Below are positions 1 to 8,020 of a stretch of DNA of 64,000 nt, in pieces (within the stretch, counting starts at the first letter, position 1; each line of letters opens with the position of its first letter). Source of the stretch: Rhodococcoides fascians A44A (GTDB taxonomy: Bacteria > Actinomycetota > Actinomycetes > Mycobacteriales > Mycobacteriaceae). Position numbers and translations under genes: made by a program. The DNA lies in contig NZ_JMEX01000004.1 of the NCBI RefSeq assembly GCF_000760735.1, positions 424,072 to 488,071 on the forward strand, given 5' to 3'. Below the pieces are notes generated by a model, which did no database searches, had not been told where the DNA came from, and saw nothing but the letters and a program-made list of their open reading frames with translations.

Positions 1-9
1 CCGAAATCT

Positions 10-762
10 CTACAGCCGAACACCGTCGTACAGCGCCTCTGCCACCGACCGGTCGCCGACGACGTCGAGCACATTCAGCGGGCGCCTGCGCCACACTGCG
101 AGCATCAGATTCTCTGCCGAACCGCGCAGGGCGACGTCGCCTTTGCGGTGCTCGTGCGTGACCGTCACCCGGTCACCGCCGAAGTCGAGGAACAGTTCCA
201 TGGCAGTGTCGTCGACGGTATGCAGATGGACGGTGCGGCCCGCGAGTTGTGGAAGTTGTTCCAGCGGAACCCTTGTCAGGAAGTCCTCGGCCCATTCGAC
301 TACTCCGTCGGCCGCGCTCTCGGGATCGAGTGGATCGGGCTCTGCTCCCCCACGGATGTGAATTCCGTTCTGCGCATCGAATCGATGCACGACGATTTCG
401 TGCAACTGGCGCCGAATCCAGTAGTCGGCGGTGCCCGGGCCCGCCCACGTCGGGACGGCGCGATCGAGAGGCGCGTCGCGGTAGGCGTCGAGCGCGAGGG
501 AGGCGGACTCGCGGTACTCGTCCACTACCCGAGGTCCGCGTTCGGGCTTCTTCACCGCAGCAAGCACATTCGCCATTCCGCCGTCGGCAGGCGCATCCAA
601 CGCGGACCTCGCCATTCGATGGACGAACGTGACGTGTCGAATCAACTTCTCGACGGTCCAGTCCGGCATGGTCGGGACGTCGGCGCTGACGTCGTCCAGC
701 GACACCGCCCCCATCCTCGAGCATTCGAGTTCCAGCACTTCCAACTGACGTTCGGGGGTCAT
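10..762 (-). CDS. Maleylpyruvate isomerase family mycothiol-dependent enzyme
   Basis: A 250-residue cytosolic protein of the DinB/MDMPI fold. The N-terminal half has the family pattern: a first helix rich in Leu/Glu, then VPTMPDWTVEKLIRHVTFVH (about residues 27-46), where the His residues correspond to the metal site of mycothiol-dependent isomerases. A second conserved patch, RRQLHEIVVHRFDAQN, lies near residue 120, and the C-terminal half resembles the MDMPI C-terminal domain. Family members use mycothiol as cofactor or are detoxification enzymes; the substrate cannot be read from the sequence. The start is the ATG giving MTPERQLEV; the 13 upstream in-frame codons do not look like family sequence. 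It is divergent from the membrane protein gene at 891. No pathway neighbours are visible, so the role is open. Confidence 0.75.
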   Translation of the reverse strand: MTPERQLEVLELECSRMGAVSLDDVSADVPTMPDWTVEKLIRHVTFVHRMARSALDAPADGGMANVLAAVKKPERGPRVVDEYRESASLALDAYRDAPLDRAVPTWAGPGTADYWIRRQLHEIVVHRFDAQNGIHIRGGAEPDPLDPESAADGVVEWAEDFLTRVPLEQLPQLAGRTVHLHTVDDTAMELFLDFGGDRVTVTHEHRKGDVALRGSAENLMLAVWRRRPLNVLDVVGDRSVAEALYDGVRL

Positions 763-890
763 AGTCTCGATCGAAGCACGTCGGACGGTACGCCCGCGCA
801 TCGATCGGCACGCGTATCGTGAAAAGTGTCCGATTTGTCCTGAGGCGATCGGGCACGTGCCTGAAAAATTCCCACAAGGAAGCGGTAACA

Positions 891-1697
891 GTGGAAGCTC
901 TCTTACTCGTCGTCGTCATCGTCGCAGCAGTCGTGTTCCTGGTCGTCCGCAGTCAGAAGAACGCGGCGGCGAAGTCGGCCAGCACACTGGAGGACGCCAA
1001 GGCAGATGCTCGCCAGTCCATCGAGCGGCTCGGCGGGCAGGTCTACAACCTGATCGGCAGCGACACCGCGTCCAAGCAGGCACTCGCCGACGCGTCGGAG
1101 CGCAACATCGCGGCCGGATCGCAGATCGACCAGGCCAAGACGGTCGAGCAGGCACGGCTGGCCAAGCAGACTGCGCTGGAAGGTCTGTACTACATCCGCG
1201 CGGCGCGGATCGCGATGGGCATGGACCCCGGTCCGGAAATTCAGGGCATCGACGGCCAGAAGTCCGCGGGTCAGGTCACCGAGGACCGCAAGGTCGAGTT
1301 CGAGGGCCGCAACGTCGAGGCCTCGCCCAATCCGTCGGACCGCACGCCCAACTACTACCCCGGCGGCAAGGTCGCCGGCCGTCCCGTGCCGGCCGGCTGG
1401 TACTCCGAGCCGTGGTGGCGCCCCGCCCTCGTCGCGGGCGCCTGGGGCGTCGGATCGATGTTCCTGTTCTCGGCGATGTTCTCGGGAATGGCAGGAGTCG
1501 GCTACGGCGAACAGGAGTTCGCGAGCGGAGCCGGTGACGGTTCGGAAGGCGGCGGCGCCGACAACGGCGAGTTCGGCGACTCGGGTGACGCCGGTGGCGA
1601 GGAGTACGGCGCCATGGACGGCGGCGGCGACTCGTTCGGTGGAGATTCGTTCGGCGGGGACGGCGGCGGAATGTTCGACGGCGGGTTCGACTTCTGA
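891..1697 (+). CDS. Membrane-anchored protein with coiled-coil and Gly/Asp-rich tail
   Basis: A 268-residue protein starting at a GTG behind AAGGAAG. Residues 2-19 form one strongly hydrophobic segment (LLLVVVIVAAVVFLVV), so it is probably a type I or N-anchored membrane protein. A helical Ala/Glu/Lys-rich section follows (about 22-110) with GGQVYNLIGSD and LEGLYYIRAARIAMGM, reminiscent of DUF1542-type proteins of rhodococci. A second hydrophobic stretch lies near residues 183-207 (ALVAGAWGVGSMFLFSAMFS). The last ~55 residues are low-complexity Gly/Asp/Glu/Ser with repeated GGDSFGG units, ending in aromatic-acidic residues, as in some actinobacterial DUF1542 and TPM-like proteins. Function unknown. 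The tail is acidic and probably disordered. Confidence 0.6.
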   Translation: MEALLLVVVIVAAVVFLVVRSQKNAAAKSASTLEDAKADARQSIERLGGQVYNLIGSDTASKQALADASERNIAAGSQIDQAKTVEQARLAKQTALEGLYYIRAARIAMGMDPGPEIQGIDGQKSAGQVTEDRKVEFEGRNVEASPNPSDRTPNYYPGGKVAGRPVPAGWYSEPWWRPALVAGAWGVGSMFLFSAMFSGMAGVGYGEQEFASGAGDGSEGGGADNGEFGDSGDAGGEEYGAMDGGGDSFGGDSFGGDGGGMFDGGFDF

Positions 1698-1718
1698 CGT
1701 CCCGGCTCGCTCGCCCTA

Positions 1719-1752
1719 CCGTCTAGCTCGCCTGACCGTCTAGCTCGCCTGA
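1719..1752. repeat. Perfect 17-bp tandem duplication at the nei stop codon
   Basis: CCGTCTAGCTCGCCTGA occurs twice head to tail (1719-1735 and 1736-1752). The right copy includes the stop codon and last codons of nei on the minus strand; the left copy repeats them just beyond the stop. This is a small tandem duplication between two convergent genes. No strong hairpin was seen here. Confidence 0.85.
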
Positions 1753-2537
1753 CAGACAGGGCACCAGAACAGATTTCGCGCCTGCATCACCGAATGCAGA
1801 ATCTCGGCTCCACAGATTCGACACGGACGCCCCGCCCTGCGATACACGTAGGTGCGGGGTCGTTTCGGAGCGTAACCGGAATCTCCGTGGTCGTCCTCTG
1901 GTCGGATCGTGATGATCCTGCCGCGTCGTACACCGATCTTCATCAGGTCGACCAGGTCCAACCAGATCGCGTCCCATTCACTTCGATCCACGTCCTTACC
2001 CGGACGCATCGGGTTGATCTCGTGCCGGTACAGGATCTCCGCTCGGTACACGTTGCCGACTCCGGCGAGGACCTTCTGATCCATCAGAAGTGTGCCGATC
2101 GGCGTCCTCGATCTGGAGATGCGATCCCACGCTCGATCGGGATCGGCGTCCTTCCGGATCGGATCCGGACCGAGTCGACTCAGCAGAGCGTCGACCTGCT
2201 GCTCCGTATAGATTTCACAGGCTGTCGGCCCGCGCAGATCGGTACCGAAAGCCTCGCCCACCATCCTCAATCGAACGGCACCGACCGGTTCCTTCATCGG
2301 CAGCGTCTGATCGGTGAACTTTCCGTACAGACCGAGGTGGATGTGCACGATCAGGTCCGACTCGTAGCGATGCAGCAAGTGCTTGCCCCAGGCCTCGGCC
2401 CTCACGAGCACCAGGCCGTCGACCAACGCGGCCCCCGAGGTGAACCGCCCTTGCGGGCTGCTCACCTCGACGGGCGCGCCGGCGAATTTACGCTGATGCA
2501 GCCGCGCGAGGCGGTGCAGCGTATGCCCTTCGGGCAT
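1740..2537 (-). CDS. nei: Fpg/Nei family DNA glycosylase
   Basis: A 265-residue base-excision repair enzyme, removing oxidised bases and nicking the abasic site. It begins MPEGHTLHR, so after Met removal Pro2 is the Schiff-base nucleophile and Glu3 the catalytic acid. AWGKHLLH near residue 50 carries the conserved beta-elimination Lys, and the H2TH region (about 150-190) contains LLMDQKVLAGVGNVYRAEIL. The C-terminus has a Cys4 zinc finger (Cys239, 242, 259, 262). PEGHT marks the Nei rather than the MutM branch (PELPE). It lies 3 bp downstream of rpiB, on the same strand, the arrangement I recall for Rv2464c-Rv2465c of M. tuberculosis, so it corresponds to Nei1 there. Confidence 0.93.
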   Translation of the reverse strand: MPEGHTLHRLARLHQRKFAGAPVEVSSPQGRFTSGAALVDGLVLVRAEAWGKHLLHRYESDLIVHIHLGLYGKFTDQTLPMKEPVGAVRLRMVGEAFGTDLRGPTACEIYTEQQVDALLSRLGPDPIRKDADPDRAWDRISRSRTPIGTLLMDQKVLAGVGNVYRAEILYRHEINPMRPGKDVDRSEWDAIWLDLVDLMKIGVRRGRIITIRPEDDHGDSGYAPKRPRTYVYRRAGRPCRICGAEILHSVMQARNLFWCPVCQAS

Positions 2538-2540
2538 CGA

Positions 2541-3032
2541 TCAGGAGCCGTCGAACTTCTGTCCGCCCGGGACGTCGGGTGCGTCGCCGCTCCGCTCGTA
2601 CTCCGACAGAATGTCGATACGACGCTGGTGACGCTCCTCGCCGGAGAACGGGGTTCCGAGGAAGGCATCGACTATCGCGAGGGCCTCTGGAAGGGTGTGC
2701 ATGCGTCCGCCTATACCGATCAGCTGAGCATCGTTGTGCTCGCGCGCGAGCTGCGCGGTCTCGACGCTCCACGCGAGTGCGCACCGGGCACCGGGGACCT
2801 TGTTGGCCGCGATCTGCTCGCCGTTGCCGGAGCCTCCGAGGACGAGGCCGCGGCTACCTGGATCGGCGACGACCCGTCGTGCCGCGTCGATGCAGAAGGC
2901 CGGGTAGTCGTCGACGGCGTCGTATTCGAAAGCGCCGCAGTCGACGGGCTCGTGCCCGGTCGCGGTGAGGTGTTCGATGATCTGGTTCTTGAATTCGAGG
3001 CCGGCATGGTCCGCACCCAGGTATACGCGCAT
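2541..3032 (-). CDS. rpiB: Ribose-5-phosphate isomerase B
   Basis: A 163-residue RpiB, interconverting ribulose 5-phosphate and ribose 5-phosphate in the pentose phosphate pathway. The N-terminus MRVYLGADHAGLEFKNQI has the Asp-His phosphate-binding signature, and GLVLGGSGNGEQIAANKV (about residues 65-82) is the active-site loop. In this loop the catalytic residue of actinobacterial enzymes is a Glu (NGEQ), instead of the Cys of E. coli RpiB. Length is normal for the mycobacterial type. It forms an operon with nei. Its ATG lies only 16 bp from the GTG of the divergent DUF429 gene; a CAGACT -10 box six bases before the ATG suggests a leaderless mRNA. Confidence 0.93.
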   Translation of the reverse strand: MRVYLGADHAGLEFKNQIIEHLTATGHEPVDCGAFEYDAVDDYPAFCIDAARRVVADPGSRGLVLGGSGNGEQIAANKVPGARCALAWSVETAQLAREHNDAQLIGIGGRMHTLPEALAIVDAFLGTPFSGEERHQRRIDILSEYERSGDAPDVPGGQKFDGS

Positions 3033-3048
3033 GCATAGAGTCTGACAG
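3033..3048. promoter_or_regulatory. 16-bp divergent gap with overlapping -10 boxes
   Basis: The start codons of rpiB (minus, 3032) and the DUF429 gene (plus, 3049) are 16 bp apart. On the plus strand TAGAGT (3036-3041) lies seven bases before the GTG; on the minus strand CAGACT (3044-3039) lies six bases before the ATG. Both positions fit leaderless transcription, and the two boxes overlap. Matching -35 elements would fall inside the opposite gene and are not convincing. Inferred from sequence only. Confidence 0.5.
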
Positions 3049-3726
3049 GTGGGATTTCAGGGACGAAAAACGGTCGCCGGAGTCGACGGCGCCAAAGGCA
3101 AGTGGGTTGTGGCACTGTTCGACGGCCAGGATCTGCAGATGTCCGTCGAGCCCGACGTGCAGGCGGTGCTGGTCGCGACACGTCGGTGCGACGTCGTCGG
3201 GGTCGACATGCCGTTGTCGTTGCCCGAGAGCGGGTACCGGGCCAGTGAGCTGGAAGCGAAGAGTTTTCTCGGGCGGGCGCGATCGTCGATCTTCCATACA
3301 CCGGTACGCGCTGTTCTCGACACGACGACCTACGAGGATGCGTGCGCAGTGTCCAGACGAATCACCGGCAAGGCGATCAGCAAACAGACGTGGTATCTGA
3401 TGTCCTCGGTCCGGCAGTGGCAGGACGTGTCCTTCGTCCCCGAACGGGTGGTGGAAGTGCACCCGGAATGCTCGTTTCGGCACATGGCACCGGATACGTC
3501 GTTCGTGTCGAAGAAGTCCGCGCGTGGCGTCGGCCAGCGTCTGAGCGCACTGTCCACGTGGCTCGATCCGGTGTCCGTACACGACGCCATGGCATCACTG
3601 CCGGTCGAGCCCGCAGCCGACGACGCGCTCGACGCCGCCGCGGCTGCCTGGTCCGCGTGGCGTTTCAGCCGTGGGAAGCACCGATACTTCGGTACGTCCG
3701 ACGGCGTCGATCGCATCGTCGCCTGA
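3049..3726 (+). CDS. DUF429 domain-containing protein
   Basis: A 225-residue protein of the DUF429 family, which has an RNase H-like fold. Family features seen: an N-terminal strand with VAGVDGAKGKWVVALFDGQ (residues 8-26), VVGVDMPLSLPESG near 55 with the second acidic position, a central FLGRARSSIFHTPVR block, EVHPECSFRHM near 140, and C-terminal DDALDAAAAAWSAWRF with the last Asp pair. These acidic residues could bind metal as in RNase H-like nucleases, but no activity is established for the family that I can cite. The start is a GTG preceded by a -10-like TAGAGT rather than a Shine-Dalgarno. It is divergent from rpiB and convergent with the DsbA-like gene. Confidence 0.8.
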   Translation: MGFQGRKTVAGVDGAKGKWVVALFDGQDLQMSVEPDVQAVLVATRRCDVVGVDMPLSLPESGYRASELEAKSFLGRARSSIFHTPVRAVLDTTTYEDACAVSRRITGKAISKQTWYLMSSVRQWQDVSFVPERVVEVHPECSFRHMAPDTSFVSKKSARGVGQRLSALSTWLDPVSVHDAMASLPVEPAADDALDAAAAAWSAWRFSRGKHRYFGTSDGVDRIVA

Positions 3727-3732
3727 CCCGCT

Positions 3733-3792
3733 GTGAGCGAAAATGCATGTCCTGATTTCGAGCAGTAAGTCCTGACCTACATTTCCGCTCAC
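3733..3792. repeat. Intergenic inverted repeat between convergent genes
   Basis: GTGAGCGAAAATG (3733-3745) pairs with CATTTCCGCTCAC (3780-3792), 12 of 13 positions complementary, around a 34-nt interior that contains TCCTGA twice. The symmetric form suggests either a bidirectional terminator without a T-tract or a copy of a short palindromic repeat family. No second copy was found in this window. Confidence 0.6.
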
Positions 3793-3798
3793 CTGGGG

Positions 3799-4416
3799 TC
3801 AGTCGAACTCGGGGTCTTCGTGACGGGTGCGCTTGAGCTCGAAGAAGTGCGGATACGACGCGAAGATGACCGAGGCGTCCCACAACTTTCCGGCTTCCTC
3901 GCCGCGCGGGATGCGGGAGAGGACGGGCCCGAAGAACGCGACACCGTTCACGTGAATCGTGGGCGTTCCGACGTCGGGACCGACCTTGTCCATGCCCGCG
4001 TGGTGGCTGGTGCGCAGCGCTTCGTCGTACTCGGTGCTGTCGGCTGCCTTCGCCAACTCAGCAGGCAGACCCAGTTCCGCGAGGGACTGCTCGATCACCT
4101 CGGGAAAATTCTTGTTGCCTCCGTTGTGGATACGGGTACCGAGTGCCGTGTAGAGCGGCGACAGAATTTCGTCGCCCTTCTCCTGGGCCGCGGCGATGGC
4201 GACTCGCACGGGTCCCCATGCCGTCTTCATCATCTCGGCGTACTGCTCGGGGAGGTCGCGGCCCTCGTTGAGGACTGCGAGCGACATGACGTGGAAGTTG
4301 ACGTCGATGTCGCGGACCTTCTCGACCTCCAGAATCCACCGCGACGTGATCCAACACCATGGGCACAGGGGGTCGAACCAGAAATCGGCGGTGTCCTTCT
4401 GTCCGCTGCCGCTCAC
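3799..4416 (-). CDS. DsbA-family reductase, mycoredoxin/mycothiol type (Rv2466c-like)
   Basis: A 205-residue thioredoxin-fold protein without signal peptide, so cytosolic despite the DsbA fold. The start chosen is the GTG preceded by GAAGGAGC, seven bases away; the 16 upstream in-frame codons are not conserved in style. The active site is Cys18-Pro-Trp-Cys21 in [11 protein letters not shown], followed by a helical insertion and the cis-Pro loop GTPTIHVNG (about residue 150). Length and motif match the M. tuberculosis protein Rv2466c, a mycothiol-linked nitroreductase/disulfide reductase that is oxidative-stress induced. Its position between rpiB and pepN, divergent from pepN, also matches that locus. 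Substrate in this host is unknown. Confidence 0.85.
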   Translation of the reverse strand: MSGSGQKDTADFWFDPLCPWCWITSRWILEVEKVRDIDVNFHVMSLAVLNEGRDLPEQYAEMMKTAWGPVRVAIAAAQEKGDEILSPLYTALGTRIHNGGNKNFPEVIEQSLAELGLPAELAKAADSTEYDEALRTSHHAGMDKVGPDVGTPTIHVNGVAFFGPVLSRIPRGEEAGKLWDASVIFASYPHFFELKRTRHEDPEFD

Positions 4417-4569
4417 GTGAAGCTCCTTCGTGTCGAGATACGAGTGGGTGTCGACCGAGAACAACCCAGGATGCGGCAGAACAATTCCGCGCCGCGTCCC
4501 TACGCAAGCATGCCCGACCCGCGCCGTGATGGGATGGTGTCATCACACGATCCCTACTCGAGAAGGTGC

Positions 4570-7155
4570 ATGACTGACGTGGTTGCTCCCAACCTGACAC
4601 GCGATCAAGCTGCCGCACGGTCGACCGTGCTCGGCAATTCCACCTATTCGATCGTCCTGGACCTCACCGACGGGTCCGGCAATCCCAGCGAGAAGACGTT
4701 CCTGTCGACGACGACCATTGCGTTCGCGGCACAGGCGGGCGCATCGACGTTCGTCGACATCGTCGCCGACGGCATCAGATCCGCCACTCTGAACGGGGTG
4801 GACCTCGACGTTTCGGGCTACGACGAGGAGACGGGGATAGCGCTCGACGACCTCGCCGAGGACAACGAACTCGTCGTCGTCGCAGACTGTGTCTATTCCC
4901 ACACCGGTGAGGGTCTGCACCGGTTCGTCGACCCGTCCGACGGCTCGGTGTATCTCTACTCTCAGTTCGAGACGGCGGATGCCAAGCGGATGTTCGCCTG
5001 CTTCGACCAGCCGGATCTGAAGGCGACATTCGATCTGAAGGTCACCGCTCCGGACAGCTGGAAGGTCATCTCCAACGCTGCGCATGCCGCGGAACCCGCT
5101 GCCGGAGAACACGTTTTCGACACCACCCCACTGATGAGCACGTATCTGGTGGCGCTGATCGCCGGCCCGTACGCGGAGTGGACGGATTCCTACACCGACG
5201 AGCACGGCACCATCCCGCTCGGAATCTACTGCCGCGCATCGCTTGCCGAGCACATGGATCACGAGAGGTTGTTCACCGAGACCAAGCAGGGATTCGGTTT
5301 CTACCACGCCAACTTCGGCACCCCCTACGCGTTCGGCAAGTACGACCAGTTGTTCGTGCCCGAGTTCAACGCGGGCGCAATGGAGAACGCGGGCGCCGTC
5401 ACCTTCCTGGAGGACTACGTCTTCCGCTCCAAGGTCACCCGGTACTCCTACGAACGCCGCGCCGAAACGGTTCTGCACGAGATGGCGCACATGTGGTTCG
5501 GCGACCTCGTGACGATGACGTGGTGGGACGACCTGTGGCTCAACGAGTCGTTCGCGACGTTCGCATCGGTCCTGTGCCAGTCCGAGGCCACCGAGTACAC
5601 CAACGCATGGACCACGTTCGCCAACGTCGAGAAGTCGTGGGCCTACCGGCAGGATCAGCTGCCGTCGACACACCCCATCGCAGCCGACATTCCCGATCTG
5701 GCCGCGGTCGAGGTCAACTTCGACGGCATCACGTACGCCAAGGGTGCGAGCGTTCTGAAGCAACTCGTCGCCTATGTCGGCAAGGAGGATTTCCTCGCCG
5801 GCTTGCGTGCGTACTTCGTCGACCACGCGTTCGGCAACGCCACGTTCTCCGACCTCCTCACCGCACTGGAGCGGTCGTCCGGTCGGGACCTGTCGGATTG
5901 GGGCAGCCAGTGGCTGCGCACGACCGGACTCAACACCTTGAGCCCTGACTTCGACGTCGACGCGGACGGCAAGTTCACCCGCTTCGCGGTGAAGCAGAGC
6001 GGCGCGGCACCCGGCGCAGGCGAGCATCGAGTGCACCGGATCGCAATCGGCATCTACGACGACGGAGACGACGGCAAGCTGGTGCGTACCGAGCGTGTCG
6101 AGATCGACCTGGAGGCGTCGGACAGCACCGACGTTCCGTCACTGGTGGGTGTGTCGCGGGGCAAGCTGGTCCTCGTCAACGACGACGACCTCACCTACTG
6201 CGCCGTGCGTCTCGATCCGGAGTCTCTCGACGTTCTGCTCGCCCGTATCGGCGATATCGCGGAATCACTCCCCCGCACCCTTGCGTGGTCCGCCGCGTGG
6301 GAAATGACTCGCCAGGCCGAGATGCGTGCACGCGATTTCGTCGCGCTCGTTCAGCGCGGTATCGGTGCGGAGACGGAGGTCGGCGTCGTGCAGCGTCTGC
6401 TCCTCCAGGCGCTGACGGCCATCACGAGCTACGCCGAGCCGCAGTGGGCGCAGGAGCACGGTCAGCCCGAGTTCGCGGACACGCTCCTCGAGCTCGCGCG
6501 CGCCGCCGACGCAGGCTCGGACCACCAGCTGGCGTTCGTCAACTCGCTGACCGGTTCGGCCTTGTCCGACAGGCATGTCGCGGTGTTGCGCGGCCTCCTG
6601 GACGGCGACGTCGACGGCCAGGAGCTCGGCGGCCTCGAGGTGGATACCGACCTGCGTTGGCGTCTGGTGTCGGCGCTCGCTGCAGCAGGTGCGATCGACA
6701 GCGACAGCATCGAGTCGCCCGAGATCGACGCCGAGGCCGCCCGCGACAACACTGCGGCCGGCGCTCGTTCGGCAGCCGCTGCGCGTGCCGTTCGGCCGAG
6801 CAGCGAGGTCAAGGAACACGCATGGACGACGGTCGTCGACGACGATTCCGTCCCCAACATCACCGCACGATCGATCATCGGCGGGTTCGCCGGACCGGGA
6901 CAGGGCGAGCTTCTCGAGCCGTACGTGTCGCGGTACTTCGACTCGATCGAGGGCGTGTGGTCGAGGCGGTCCAGCGAGGTCGCGCAGACCGTGGTGGTCG
7001 GGCTGTACCCCTCCTGGTCGATCAGTGCGGACTCGGTCGCGGCTGCGGATGCGTTCCTGGAGAAGGATCTGCCTCCCGCGCTGCGGCGTCTGGTGATCGA
7101 GGGACGCGCGGGCATCGTGCGCTCGCTCGCGGCCCGCGAGTTCGACGTGACGTAA
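4570..7155 (+). CDS. pepN: Aminopeptidase N (M1 metalloprotease)
   Basis: An 861-residue zinc aminopeptidase that removes N-terminal residues from peptides in the cytoplasm. Domain order: N-terminal beta saddle (1-190), catalytic domain with exopeptidase motif GAMENAG (about 269) and HEMAHMWFGD (His303, Glu304, His307) with the third zinc ligand Glu326 in LNESFA, then a short beta domain and a C-terminal helical ERAP1-like domain (about 530-861). Length matches actinobacterial PepN. The ATG giving MTDVVAPNLTRDQA follows GAGAAGG; the open frame continues far upstream but only as antisense of the DsbA-like gene. A strong hairpin terminator follows 18 bp after the stop. Confidence 0.95.
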   Translation: MTDVVAPNLTRDQAAARSTVLGNSTYSIVLDLTDGSGNPSEKTFLSTTTIAFAAQAGASTFVDIVADGIRSATLNGVDLDVSGYDEETGIALDDLAEDNELVVVADCVYSHTGEGLHRFVDPSDGSVYLYSQFETADAKRMFACFDQPDLKATFDLKVTAPDSWKVISNAAHAAEPAAGEHVFDTTPLMSTYLVALIAGPYAEWTDSYTDEHGTIPLGIYCRASLAEHMDHERLFTETKQGFGFYHANFGTPYAFGKYDQLFVPEFNAGAMENAGAVTFLEDYVFRSKVTRYSYERRAETVLHEMAHMWFGDLVTMTWWDDLWLNESFATFASVLCQSEATEYTNAWTTFANVEKSWAYRQDQLPSTHPIAADIPDLAAVEVNFDGITYAKGASVLKQLVAYVGKEDFLAGLRAYFVDHAFGNATFSDLLTALERSSGRDLSDWGSQWLRTTGLNTLSPDFDVDADGKFTRFAVKQSGAAPGAGEHRVHRIAIGIYDDGDDGKLVRTERVEIDLEASDSTDVPSLVGVSRGKLVLVNDDDLTYCAVRLDPESLDVLLARIGDIAESLPRTLAWSAAWEMTRQAEMRARDFVALVQRGIGAETEVGVVQRLLLQALTAITSYAEPQWAQEHGQPEFADTLLELARAADAGSDHQLAFVNSLTGSALSDRHVAVLRGLLDGDVDGQELGGLEVDTDLRWRLVSALAAAGAIDSDSIESPEIDAEAARDNTAAGARSAAAARAVRPSSEVKEHAWTTVVDDDSVPNITARSIIGGFAGPGQGELLEPYVSRYFDSIEGVWSRRSSEVAQTVVVGLYPSWSISADSVAAADAFLEKDLPPALRRLVIEGRAGIVRSLAAREFDVT

Positions 7156-7173
7156 GCACCGCGCTGGAAACAA

Positions 7174-7213
7174 GAAGAAGGCGCCGCCCGCGGTTTCGGG
7201 CGGCGCCTTCTTC
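7174..7213. terminator. Bidirectional intrinsic terminator, 17-bp perfect stem
   Basis: Left arm 7174-7190 and right arm 7197-7213 are perfectly complementary (17 bp, GC core flanked by GAAGAA/TTCTTC) around a 6-nt CGGTTT loop. It lies between the convergent pepN and DUF5130 genes, so it can serve both. Confidence 0.9.
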
Positions 7214-7230
7214 GTGTCGATTCGATACGG

Positions 7231-7707
7231 CTACGGGCTCACGATGGCGGCGGCCATGACACGAACCGCGCTGACCAGTCCGTCGATGAGGTTGCCGTCA
7301 CGGAACGGCCCCGTTGCGGCAGTGATGCCGAGCTGCGCCACCCGGTCGGTCGCGCGATCCGAGACACGGCGTCCGGTGCGGATCTCGATGCCCTTGTGGT
7401 TCGGGTCCACGGCGATCAGCACGGAACGAATTGCGTCCGGTGTTCCGGGGAAGACCGCGTCTGCACCTGCGGCGACGTCCTCACCCAGGTCTCCGAGGTA
7501 GACGTTGAAGCGAATCTGCGTCGCCCGGGTCGCCTCGGTCAGTGCGACGTCGAGGGACACGAGGTCCTGCGTGGCGAACGGAAGGTGCGCCGGGCTGGCC
7601 GTTCCGAACTCGTGAGCACCCGACACGCGTCCGCTGGACGTCAGAGCCGAGCCGTAGGGCAGGTCCTCCGCGTCGATGTCACTCTTGACCAGTTCACCAC
7701 TTGCCAC
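7231..7707 (-). CDS. DUF5130 domain-containing protein
   Basis: A 158-residue conserved actinobacterial protein of unknown function; at this locus in M. tuberculosis the counterpart is Rv2468c. It starts at a GTG (VASGELVKSDIDAED) eight bases after GGAGG. Seen in the sequence: a mixed alpha/beta region with the motif RATQIRFNVYLGDLGED (about 64-80), VLIAVDPNHKGIEIRTG (about 105), and a C-terminal helix GNLIDGLVSAVRVMAAAIV that could be amphipathic or membrane-associated. The general layout resembles TPM-like domains, but this is only an impression. Its start overlaps the 3' end of ctaJ by 14 bp, implying translational coupling with that oxidase subunit. Confidence 0.75.
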   Translation of the reverse strand: MASGELVKSDIDAEDLPYGSALTSSGRVSGAHEFGTASPAHLPFATQDLVSLDVALTEATRATQIRFNVYLGDLGEDVAAGADAVFPGTPDAIRSVLIAVDPNHKGIEIRTGRRVSDRATDRVAQLGITAATGPFRDGNLIDGLVSAVRVMAAAIVSP

Positions 7708-7948
7708 TTGCCGACCCTCCGATCGAATCTGCAGCGGATGCATGCGAATCGCCGTGGCCGCCACCGTGCGGTGTCACCTCGTCGGTCGCGCTCCACAGAA
7801 TTGGTTCACGTGTCCATTCGTCGGTCAACCGGTACGGGGTGATGTCCAGACCCGGCTGCCTTTCCCCCACGTAGGACAACGCTCCGATGATTCCGATGAT
7901 CGCAGCCGGAATCACCCCGAAGATCAGGATCGTCTCGAGAATGCTCAC
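7694..7948 (-). CDS. ctaJ: aa3-type cytochrome oxidase accessory subunit CtaJ-like
   Basis: An 84-residue protein: one transmembrane helix (about residues 3-25, ILETILIFGVIPAAIIGIIGAL), then the short motif SYVGERQPGLDITPYRLTDE, WTREPILWSATDE, and a His/Gly/Ser-rich tail. This matches my memory of CtaJ, a small subunit found in the mycobacterial III2-IV2 respiratory supercomplex, encoded apart from the other cta genes and near pepN. The start is the GTG at 7948, eight bases behind a near-consensus TAATCT on the minus strand; no Shine-Dalgarno is present, so a leaderless mRNA is likely. It overlaps the DUF5130 gene by 14 bp. Confidence 0.7.
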   Translation of the reverse strand: MSILETILIFGVIPAAIIGIIGALSYVGERQPGLDITPYRLTDEWTREPILWSATDEVTPHGGGHGDSHASAADSIGGSASGKW

Positions 7949-7956
7949 AGGGTGTG

Positions 7957-7962
7957 AGATTA
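7957..7962 (-). promoter_or_regulatory. -10 box for leaderless ctaJ transcript
   Basis: TAATCT on the minus strand ends eight bases before the GTG of ctaJ. Five of six bases match the sigma-A consensus; the spacing puts the transcription start at or next to the start codon. Confidence 0.5.
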
Positions 7963-8020
7963 GTCGACTTTTCACCCCGAAGCGACAGCGGGGCCGGTCG
8001 GATCGATTCGAGACCGGCCG

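Noticed and set aside
1794..3038. 414-codon open frame on the plus strand
   Set aside because: Lies antisense over nei and rpiB, both of which have clear family motifs. It is an effect of GC-rich codon use.
4543..6036. 497-codon open frame on the minus strand
   Set aside because: Antisense of pepN; Val/Arg/Gly-rich translation without family motifs.
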